Origin: Charina bottae
Taxonomy: Eukaryota; Chordata; Lepidosauria; Squamata; Charinaidae
Direction: 5' to 3'
Assembly: GCA_023362775.1 (NCBI GenBank)
Contig: JALMGJ010000016.1
Span: 5,259,001 to 5,323,000 of the forward strand
Length of the DNA stretch: 64,000 bases
Below the pieces are notes generated by a model that worked only from the letters and a program-made list of their open reading frames with translations, searched no databases and had not been told where the DNA came from. Shown here piece after piece: positions 55,566 to 64,000 of the stretch. The translations under genes were made by a program, and so were the position numbers. Every line of letters starts with the position of its first letter. Position 1 is the first letter of the stretch.

Positions 55566-56600
55566 GATTTTACTCAAATACAACACTTCTGACAGAGACT
55601 ACCCAGCCTTTGGTTTAAGACCTTTAGCGAAGGAATATTTACCACTTCACGTGGCAGCCTGTTCCACTGGTTGACAGCTTGTATAGACTGGAAGTTCTCC
55701 CTGACATCTAGCCTGAAACTACTTCCTTGTACATTTAACCCATAGGTTCTGACCCTGCCCCCTGGGGCAAAAAATAGGCCACTCCCTCATTTATGGGACT
55801 CACCTTCAGATATCAGAGGACCACTACCATATCTCCCCTCAGTTGTTTCTTCCTTAGGCTAAACATATAGAGATCTGTTAACTGTTCCACATTGGGTTTG
55901 GTTTCCAGACCCCTCACCATCTTGATCATCCTCCTCTGAATTCACTCCAATTTGTTACTGCCTGTTTTTAACAGTGGTGCCCAGAATTGTTAACAGTATT
56001 GCAGGTGGATTCTGACCAGGACAGAATAGAATGGAACAATTAGTTCCTGAGATTGGGATTCTGTACTTCTGATAATGTACACCAAGATAGCATTTGCCTT
56101 TTTAGCAACTTATTCACACTGCTGACTCATGTCTAACTTCTGGTCAACAAGGACACTCAGCTCACATGTACTCCTGCCAAGTCAGGTCTCCTCATCCTAT
56201 ACTTGTGCCTTTCATTTTTCTATCCAGGTGCAGAACTTTACATTCCTTCCTGTTAAACTCCATTGTCTATCACATTTATTTCAGAATTGCTCAAGCCTGT
56301 CTAGATCATTTTGAATCTTCTCTCTCACTGTTATAGAGTATTAACTACACCTCTGAGCTTTCTTCTCAACTTGGCAAGTGTCCCCTCAGCTCCCCCATCC
56401 AAGTCATTGATAAAAATGTTGGACAACACAGAGTTTGGGACACAACCCTATGACACTCTATTTGATACTTCCCTCCAAGCTGAAATAGAGCTATTGACAT
56501 GCATTCTTTGTGTGCAGTCATTAGCTAACTATGAGTCCATCAAATAGCAGTATCATCTAGTTTATGTCTTATCCTGTTCTTAATGAGAATATGTTTATCC
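55566..56600 (-). mobile_element. CR1 LINE (chicken CR1 type), decayed (minus)
   Basis: Reading the plus strand as the complement of CR1, the blocks occur in the expected order: 'cctgttccactggttgacag', 'catctagcctgaaact', 'tctcccctcagttgtttctt', 'ttgatcatcctcctctgaat', 'cacactgctgactcatgtct', 'caggtgcagaactttacatt', 'aagtcattgataaaaatgtt'. These follow the reverse complement of the amniote CR1 reverse-transcriptase and 3' region. Many substitutions and indels make it the oldest clear LINE here. No open frame remains. Confidence 0.85.
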
Positions 56601-56729
56601 TCTACCCATTTTCTTTTCTCAATATCCCAACAACAAATGATCTGTATGAAAGTTGCAACAGATATTTCTTTTTATATGGTTAATTGTTGATGAATATTTG
56701 ATTATATTCTGTCTCCAAAAAGTTACTGG
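56601..56729. other. no recognised feature
   Basis: Short unrecognised stretch. Confidence 0.3.
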
Positions 56730-56805
56730 CATCTACCTACCTACCTACCTACCTACCTACCTACCTACCTACCTAATCTATCTAATCTATCATCTACCTA
56801 CCTAT
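56730..56805. repeat. tetranucleotide microsatellite (CTAC)n/(TAAT/CTAT)
   Basis: About 11 CTAC units followed by degenerate CTAT/CTAA units. Confidence 0.93.
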
Positions 56806-56974
56806 GTACGAATTCAAAACAGTGTCGTTTAAAAATATCTGCTCTAATTTCTATTTAACATGGAATATCCTCTCTTAATAGTTTTCTAGTTTTTTCATAA
56901 AGTTCACTCCAATCTATGGCTGTTGTGGGTCTTCCGGGCTGTGTGGCCGTGTTCTGGAAGTTGTGGTTCCTAAC

Positions 56975-57006
56975 GTTTCGCCAGCATCTGTGGCCAGCAT
57001 CTTCAG
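56975..57006 (-). ncRNA. hammerhead ribozyme motif, minus-strand arm
   Basis: On the minus strand CTGAAGATG (57006-56998), a GCTGGCCAC / TGCTGGC stem region, then GAAAC (56979-56975). The core boxes are intact. Confidence 0.62.
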
Positions 57007-57071
57007 AGGGCAGGAGCACAGATAGAAGCAAAATCTCTCTGAGATTTTGCTTCTATCTGTGCTCCTGCCCT

Positions 57072-57106
57072 CTGAAGATGTTGGCCACAGATGCTGGCGA
57101 AACGTT
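57072..57106 (+). ncRNA. hammerhead ribozyme motif, plus-strand arm
   Basis: CTGAAGA at 57072-57078, then TGTTGGCCACAGATGCTGGC, then GAAAC at 57099-57103 and GTT. It mirrors the minus-strand core at 56975-57006. Confidence 0.65.
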
Positions 57107-57210
57107 AGGAACCACAACTTCCAGAACACGGCCACACAGCCCGGAAGACCCACAACAGCCATCGAACTCCGGCCGTGAAAGCCTTCGACAATACATTTTC
57201 ACTCCAATCT

Positions 57211-58885
57211 GTTGAAAAGCCAAAGAAGTAACTTCTGAAACACAGATGTTAAAAGTGTGTAACTCAAAAACCGTTACACCAATTTCTAAGAATCTGGCAT
57301 GTTTCCTCCACTTAAAATATTTTGAAAAGTTGGACTATCTCCCAAATTGACATGAAGTAGATTAGGCTCCTTTTTGAACTTAAGATCTGGCTGTAAAGCA
57401 GGGTGAACTTTGAACTGTCTAGTTTTGAAGACAGAGGGGTGATTTTCTCACTTTATTTAATTCTGTGGCATTGAATGCTGTTGCCTGATTCCACTGGAAA
57501 AAAAATTCACGTCTGAATAAATATGGCAATTTGTCTAGAATCTTAACTATTCATTGGTCCTTTTACATTTGCACATTTTGGTGCATTCTAAAGAAGTCTC
57601 TCTGTGGGGGTGGATACAATGATAAAAGAAAAAGTGTCATGGATGGAATGTGCTAGCTCAACAGTTAGCAAGTTCTTTTCATGGAAGTGCCTTTAAAAAA
57701 AAAGATGTACCTGAGAAATTCAGGCTGAAAAAATGCAACCCACTTTCAGTTCCACTCCAGCTACTTCCTTAGAATCTCCTCCATGAGATAGTGGTGTTTT
57801 TGAATTGAAACCCAGCCCCCTCTGGTATCTGGTTATTTGTTCACAACTTTTTCTGAATTCAAAGAAACTTTCTCCTAAATGCCTGTAGAATTATAGTCTT
57901 ACCTTCAAAACCAAGATCTGTTCTGTTTAACAGCACCTGGACAGCCATGATATAAATAGTTAATAATCTGTGTTTGGCTTGTAGGTCAAACATTATACAG
58001 GCCTGGTGAGAGTAGAATAAACTCTACCTCCAGTGCTATACAGCTGGAAGAGGAGAAATGTCAGAGGAATATAGGCAATAACAAAGCTAGATTCTCATAA
58101 TGACTATTGATGTCAGATCCATTGGAAGCATTAGATGGTGGATTATAAGAATTAGTTGAGGCTGAAATTCCATTTACTTCAGCTTGGAAGTTGATAAACA
58201 TAATAGCAGTCCTACTCGTGTTTGAGGACCTTGAGCAGAAGCATATACAGTATATAATGTGTCCTGAGTGACATTCATCCATTCACTTTCTCTCAATTAT
58301 AGATTAATTGACACTAACACAAATGGTCTCAGCAGAATTCAAAATTTTGCTGAGTACACAAAGATATTCACAATTGCCTTTTAGAAACATTATGCCCTCA
58401 TGTAGAAAATGCTGTTTTAATATAGCATAAAAATACAATTTTAATCTATAAGCAGGTGTTACTGTAATGAGAGCAAAAGGTAGTTACTTTTTTTCATTTA
58501 ACTGTCAGTGCTTGCTATTATTATTTTGTTTGGCTATAGACATTTTCCTTACAATATTTGAACTAATTCATGTAACTGCAAAGGATTTTCCCCCTTTGCC
58601 CACATAATAATGTCACATTTTGTATTAGCAAGGGGAAAAAAATATTGTCCACTGTGAAGCTGTTTTATTTCTGCAGTGAAACACTTCACATGCTGTGAAC
58701 AGATGGTTAAGTGAATGGAAACCATAGCAATTGGACTTTGAAACTAATATATTCCTTCAGATGAAGGAAGTAAAAGTTAGTGCTATTTTCCTCCTTTCCT
58801 ATCATTGTAAAAAATAATAAATTCAACTAACATCTTGTAATAGAGTGGTGTAGTATAAGAGTGGGTACATTAAGTTTGTTGGATC
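57211..58885. other. no recognised feature
   Basis: AT-rich; no gene or classified repeat recognised. Confidence 0.38.
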
Positions 58886-58889
<4 letters not shown>

Positions 58890-58952
<63 letters not shown>

Positions 58953-58973
58953 TACATACATACATACATACAT

Positions 58974-59020
<47 letters not shown>
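58890..59020. repeat. compound microsatellite (AT)n(AC)n(ATAC)n(AC)n
   Basis: About 130 bp of dinucleotide and tetranucleotide repeats. It can form an extended alternating purine-pyrimidine tract. Confidence 0.97.
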
Positions 59021-61111
59021 TGAAAGATCCAAACCTGACCCCAGTGTTAAATAATCAAACATAAAATTAAAGGATTCTGAAGCCAAACTCAGTGGAGTTT
59101 GCAGCCCTTCTACACAAAATATAGTATCCTGTAGATTTTTTAATTTCAGGGATAGAATTTAAGTCTGGGTGGAGCCATTTTGTTACTGCTGTTCTTCAAC
59201 CATTTCGAATTAGAAATCCTTGGCAGTCTACAGTCTACTTCTTCACTGCATCTTCAACTTCTTTTCTCCCATGCTCAACCTGGCTGAAAAGGGAGCCAGC
59301 TTAAAACCCTGCTGCCCAAATGTCAGTCTCTGGGTCAATCTTGGCAATCATGCTGTGCCTGGACAGCAACTTAAGGCCACTGATAGGATTCCTTACTTCT
59401 TTTCCACTCCCACAGACTGCTGGGAAAAGCAACATCAATCAGTGTCTTTGCAGTCGGCAGAACTTCATGGGATCCTGTGCTTGCCTTTAAAGTCCTGAGT
59501 ATTGATTCTCCCTATGTAGTAAAACATAAATTTGACACTTTTGCACATATCTGTACCATGCATTCACCACCAATCTAGCAGTGTTCTGAAAGATGTCTCG
59601 ACATGGAGCTGCCACATGTCCACTGGGGGGTAGGTAGTCCACCATATAAAACTCCTGTACATGCTGCAGTGCCCCAGTCTTCCACACAAAATGTATGCCA
59701 ACTGAATTCCAGTAGTCTCCCAGTACACTACCTGATATTGCATCACATACCAATATAAATAATTCTCAAGGAAAAGGCAGCACCATTCTGTTTTCCCTAT
59801 TCAAAGGGAGGAATATTTGCAGAAACATGTATTTTGCAGATTAGAATGTGTAGATCAGCCTTCCTTGAAGATGGATCAAGGGGTGGATAGTTTTTTAGGT
59901 TCATATGCTGTGGTATGCTGGACTGATGGGATGTTTACTGAGGGTGTACACTGTTGGATCAAGTGATACACCAGTGCTATTGCTGTGAGGGTTAGAATGA
60001 GAAAGAGCATAGCATAGTCATCAGTCCAATAGTTTGAATCCAGATTGAGTAGAGATTGACCACATGATTAAAGTAAAGGATAATTTCTGGATGATGTTTT
60101 TGTTAACCATGGAAATAGGTGATATCTTCTGCTATACCTCTACATATATAGGTGAACTATTTCTGTCCCTCAAGACTGAGAAGTTGAGAAATCTATCACA
60201 TGTGATCAATAATGAGTACCTTAGTGGCTGGTTTTCCTCCCCCTCCCCCTCTCTCCCCAGCTAGAATTAGTGCACCTGTCTTCAAGAGTACCAGTACTTT
60301 CTGATCTATAAAGAGCTCAATACTCCTTGGCTTGGAAAGCAAAAGGCAGTTCACTAACTACATGAGATGGCTTCCGTTTATCCATATACTAATCATTCCT
60401 TATGTACTATTCCAAAACACCAGAGTATATGCACCTCTTACATACAACACCCTGCCAACCATGGATTATACAGGATCAATTGATATACCATTGGCTTGAG
60501 GGACTTTTGGTTTGGGAAAGGAGGTTGTTGAAACCAGTGTATCAGTGCTCTAGCACACCAGTGTTTCCTGATATATAACGGAAGGTAATGTCATCTGTTC
60601 ATGTTCTCAAAATCACTTTCCTCAAACAAATTGGGTTCATTTTTAGTAGGTAATGTGGAAGAGCATACAGCAAATCATTCAGAGATGTACTGTATAGTGA
60701 ACAGAGTTAGGAAACCTGTGTTCAGTTCCCAGTCAGCTCTTAGATTTGACAGCCTGTAGCAAAATATTTTATCTCAGCCTAGCTTTCGTTGACATTGAGA
60801 GAAGAAAGTAGAAGAAAAATGTGTGTTACCCTATCCTTCTTGGAGGAAGAGCTAAGGAAAATATTAATATTAAAAAGAAATATAGCAAGTAGCGGTCTGT
60901 CAGCCATGCCCTTCTTCCAGGATGTTCCCTTCTATTTTTCTGCTCATCCATTTCCTTTTTTTTTCCCTTTCAAAATTAATTCACAGAGTTGCTCTTAATT
61001 TCCACCTTTAATGGAGGCTCTCTAACTTGATTTAGTAAATGCCAATGGACTTACATGCACACACATACAAATTTAAAAAATGCTCAGCATTTGATGTTTT
61101 GGATGAATATA
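59021..61111. other. no recognised feature
   Basis: No gene recognised. Around 60680-60790 the order 'gaaacctgtgttcagttccc' ... 'tctcagcctagc' is faintly MIR-like. Confidence 0.35.
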
Positions 61112-61373
61112 TGTTTTTTTATTTTTTTTTTTATTTTTTTATTTACTTATTTTCCCCGCCTTTATTATTTTTATAAATAACTCAAGGTGGCGAACATACC
61201 TAATACTCCTTCCTCCTCCTATTTTCCCCACAATAACTACCCTGTGAGGTGAGTTGGGCTGAGAGAGAGTGACTGGCCCAAGGTCACCCAGCCAGCTTTT
61301 ATGCCTAAGGCGGGACCAGAACTCACAGTCTCCTGGTTTCTAGCCCAGTACCTTAACCACTAGACCAAACTGA
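61112..61373 (-). mobile_element. MIR-like tRNA-derived SINE (minus)
   Basis: The minus strand starts 'ggtctagtggttaaggtact', then 'ctgggtgaccttgggccagt', 'cactctctctcagcccaact' and 'cacctcacagggtagttatt', ending in an A-rich tail (T-run at 61112). 'GACCTTGGGC.AGT.ACT' is the conserved centre of MIR-type CORE-SINEs. It is the best-preserved member here. Confidence 0.82.
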
Positions 61374-62260
61374 CTTTATGCCAGTTGCCAGTAAAATATA
61401 ATAATTAAAAATGACAATTTTGGCTGGATTTCTCCTGCACACAGAGCTATCATTCAGGCCCACTCCTAAGAAAAGTAGAAAGCTCCAAACTCTATCTAGC
61501 TATTTATACCTTTGGACCCACTTTGGGCTTGACCATAACTTACTCAACTCAGACCTGTACATTTTGTGGCTCATTAAGCATAAACACTATGTAAGGCACT
61601 GAGTCTTGGTAGCAGGCCCTGACAAATTGGTATATAAGAGTGCTAAGCTATATTTGGCTTAGTAGCCTACAAGTTTTCATCTGAGGGGAAATGGATAAAA
61701 TATTTTTGAAAAGATTAGCCACATTTCTCAAGAAGTTACATAGCTCCACAACATGCCAACAATTCTACAGTATGGATAGAAAAGAAACCTAACAAAGATT
61801 TCCTTTCCCATAAAATATCCTGATTCTATTCATGATATGGATGACTACAGCAGAGTCTAAAAGGATCTATCACTGCCTTCATCAAGTTTCCTTCTTTATA
61901 GAGGAAGTTACATAAAGGGAACAAGACTCCATTTATTGAGGACACATATGTAATATCCATATAGCAACTGTTCATTCTTTAACATCTTTTTTTTAAAAGA
62001 AGGAAGAGAAGGAGGAGAGTGGAATGATATCTGAGTATATGGAGGACTAAGACAGACCAGATGTCTATGTTCCTATTTTAATAGTCCCTGTTCTGTCTCC
62101 CTGAATACTTGATTTGATCAGGCAAAGAAAGAAAATGTTTCCCAAAATTTGTCAGTTTCTCAAAGCTCCAACAGAAACCTCAGTATTTATTGTCATGCCA
62201 ACCCAAGCTACAATTCCCAATTTCCCTTGAGAGAGGGTATAATAGGTAAACCCCTATATA
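61374..62260. other. no recognised feature
   Basis: Nothing recognised. Confidence 0.35.
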
Positions 62261-62262
62261 CC

Positions 62263-62292
62263 GCCCAGAGTCAGGCGGCATATAAATTTAAT
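62263..62292 (+). repeat. L2-like LINE 3' tail, very short
   Basis: 'accgcccagagtc' then 'aggcggcatataaattt' is the L2-like tail stem, followed at once by the (TTC)n tract, which probably grew from the tail. Confidence 0.6.
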
Positions 62293-62535
62293 TCTTCTTC
62301 TTCTTCTTCTTCTTCTTCTTCTTCTTCTTCTTCTTCTTCTTCTTCTTCTTCTTCTTCTTCTTCTTCTTCTTCTTCTTCTTCTCCTCCTCCTCCTCCTCCT
62401 CCTCCTCCTCCTCCTCCTCCTCCTCCTCCTTCTCCTTCTCCTTCTCCTTCTCCTTCTTTCCTCCCCTTCTCCTCCTCCTCCTCCTCCTCCTCCTCCTCCT
62501 CCTCCTCCTCCTCCTCCTCCTCCTCCTCCTCCTCA
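62293..62535. repeat. long pyrimidine tract (TTC)n(TCC)n
   Basis: About 240 bp without a purine on the plus strand: some 30 TTC units, then TCC units with TTC/TTTC interruptions. Poly-Ser and poly-Pro frames here are artefacts. Confidence 0.97.
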
Positions 62536-62862
62536 CATGCAATGATTGTTCCTCAGCTATTGAACTCTTTCCTTGGAATTCTGACAATCCTGAATCCTCA
62601 CTCTAATTCTAGAATTAATGCAAGACTTTGTGCCTGGTTACTTCAGTGGTTGGAGGACAGGGACGTGCTTTTAATGACATATATATTTTAATATATTCCA
62701 AACTCCTTTTTTATTACTTGCTGTGTTAAAAAGCCATTTTATGAATTTTGGAGGACACGACACATATATTGTTATAGAGAGTAAGGCAGCACACATAATT
62801 TTAAACATAAATGAACATACTTTGTAAACAGTTCTACATTTGTGGGAAAACAAGCTCTATCA
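62536..62862. other. no recognised feature
   Basis: AT-rich flank between two pyrimidine tracts. Confidence 0.35.
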
Positions 62863-62953
62863 GCCCTTTCCCTTTCCCTTTCCCTTTCCCTTTCCCTTTC
62901 CCTTTCCCTTTCCCTTTCCCTTTCCCTTTCCCTTTCCCTTTCCCTTTCCCTTC
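62863..62953. repeat. hexanucleotide microsatellite (CCCTTT)n
   Basis: About 15 perfect CCCTTT units, a second all-pyrimidine tract 330 bp from the first. Confidence 0.97.
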
Positions 62954-63660
62954 CTCAGTGTTGAAGTTAGGAGGCTGAGTTTACATTAGCTAAAATATAA
63001 GCAGGGCTGGGGAAAGGGCTGTTCTCTACCCCTCCCCCCAAGTCTCCATAAAAATGCAGAATGAACTGCTCTCCATTTATACTGTATGCTCTCTCCCTTC
63101 TATCTCATCAATTTGAGCACTCTGTTTCTGTTGCTGTAGAGAGGACAAACTCAAAAATGTTTTAGCACACTAAGTCAAAGTGTCATCCATCATAGCAAAA
63201 GCCCCTGATGTCAGGGAGCACTATGGGCCTTTTCATGCATCAGAGTGCACCCAAACTCTCTATAGTTCATTGACAGTATACTCATTTTGCCACTCAAAGA
63301 GTAAATTGATAGTTCAGTCTTCCTAATATTTTAGCATTGTTTTTTTTTATATTCCTGGAGGAGAATGATAGCAATTCCATGTGGGAGCCTTAAGCTCTTT
63401 CTTTGTCTTCCATGCCGATAGAACTGGAAATGAAGCCACCTTAAGGTATTGCTGTTGGGTTTCAAGCTTTGGTGATGATGCTAGTGAAGTGTTCTGTCCA
63501 GAGAGTGGTTGCCATGGCTGCCTCATTGGTAGATTCCCCTGCTCCTTTTCCCCTGTCACCCAGTTCAGAAAAGCAAGCATCAATTGGTTTCCTTTGCATG
63601 GGCAAGTCTTTGAGGGCATGCATTTTCTATTTCTGTGAGTAAAAATGTATCCAGCAGCCA
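62954..63660. other. no recognised feature
   Basis: Frames on both strands (63347-63661 minus, 63381-63638 plus) overlap and show no motif. Confidence 0.35.
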
Positions 63661-63800
63661 CAGAGTCTTAGAATTAGAATGGTCCATAAATTTCATCTAG
63701 TCCAATCAGTGCAGCAACCCAATCTTACAGTCCCTTCAGCTAGAAGGAGAAACAGGCAAACTCTTGTCAACAGTACACCATCCTTTGTTGTCTTTCCAAA
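63661..63800 (-). repeat. possible CR1-group 3' remnant (minus)
   Basis: 'gaattagaatggtccataaa' followed by 'catctagtccaatcagtgca' resembles the complement of the CR1 3' end ('tagaatcatagagttggaag', 'catctagtccaacccc'). Short and diverged. Confidence 0.35.
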
Positions 63801-64000
63801 GAAAGTCTTCTGACAGCTCTTTGCTTTGTGAGTCATCTTAGGAATGTTTCAATAAATCAAAAACATCACTATTTCTAGTCCAAGGGAACTGGGAGGTATA
63901 TTCCCACTAGGAGAGAAGAGAGTGGGAAGAAGGTTGTTTTATTCTTCATTTTCTTTACCACCATCAAAAAAAGGGTTGGGGTTAGGTTGCTTCCTTTCTG
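63801..64000. other. no recognised feature
   Basis: Nothing recognised to the window end. Confidence 0.3.

Larger units (their letters stand above)
56916..57197 (+). mobile_element. palindromic Penelope-like insertion, type 3
   Basis: Two arms of 122 bp (56916-57037 and 57041-57162) are near-perfect reverse complements with a 3-base centre (57038-57040). The plus-strand arm then continues 35 bp further to 57197 ('cgaactccggccgtgaaagc', 'cttcgacaataca'). A perfect 13-bp duplication TTCACTCCAATCT flanks the whole (56903-56915 and 57198-57210). Both arms hold a hammerhead core. Identical 'proteins' read from both strands are a mirror artefact of the palindrome. Confidence 0.9.

Noticed and set aside
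56914..57215. Identical 80-100-residue proteins read from both strands
   Set aside because: They are mirror readings of the Penelope palindrome arms, not two genes.
62149..62691. 180-codon poly-Ser/poly-Pro frame and its Lys/Arg-rich complement
   Set aside because: Translation of the (TTC)n(TCC)n microsatellite.
62863..62953. Interstitial telomeric repeat
   Set aside because: The unit is CCCTTT, not the vertebrate telomere unit CCCTAA.

Overview
This window reads as vertebrate, and most likely squamate reptile (lizard or snake), nuclear DNA. The evidence is its repeats. There are three full Sauria-type tRNA-derived SINEs, an L2/CR1-group LINE ending in the squamate 'gccgcccagag...gatgggcgg' tail with (ATAA)n, an R4/Dong LINE with a C-terminal restriction-like endonuclease, L1 with a poly-purine 3' region, Penelope-like elements carrying hammerhead motifs, a chicken-CR1-type remnant, non-autonomous hAT elements and very long microsatellites. 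I find no confident host protein-coding gene; one 97-nt exon-like block (53889-53985) is the only candidate.

Layout. 1-3.5 kb is mostly unrecognised apart from an RTE-like endonuclease scrap. 3.5-7.6 kb lies between two 90-bp inverted copies and holds a pogo/Tigger-like MITE, a hAT element with a CCAAT-box minisatellite and a 5'-truncated L1. 9.1-9.9 kb is a CpG-rich hAT element. 10.45-14.3 kb is a nearly complete R4/Dong LINE split by a SINE. 15.2 kb is a short Penelope insertion. 16.2-17.4 kb is an old L2 on the minus strand. 19.5-23.9 kb is a full-length L2-like LINE with an open 759-codon reverse transcriptase frame. 25.3 kb is a solo LTR. 27.9-29.5 kb is a rearranged L2. 31.0 kb is a palindromic Penelope inside a minisatellite. 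31.8-33.1 kb is an old L1-like LINE. 34.9-37.0 kb is an old LINE interrupted by a hAT. 38.6, 44.1 and 56.9 kb are further Penelope inserts, all with inverted-repeat structure. 45.6-50.6 kb is a three-level nest (L1-mobilised element, SINE, young L1). 54.3 kb is a second member of the hAT family seen at 35.9 kb. 55.6-56.6 kb is CR1. The last 8 kb holds a MIR-like SINE and long pyrimidine tracts.

Target-site duplications read directly from the sequence fix the ends of five Penelope-like or hAT elements to the base and of eight further inserts (hAT, Penelope, L1, SINE, LTR). No transposase gene is present, so all the DNA transposons are non-autonomous. The most notable theme is the Penelope set: five insertions, mostly palindromic, of at least three terminal-repeat types, several keeping a recognisable hammerhead ribozyme core. 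A second theme is a shared CCAAT-bearing minisatellite unit in two hAT families with different termini.
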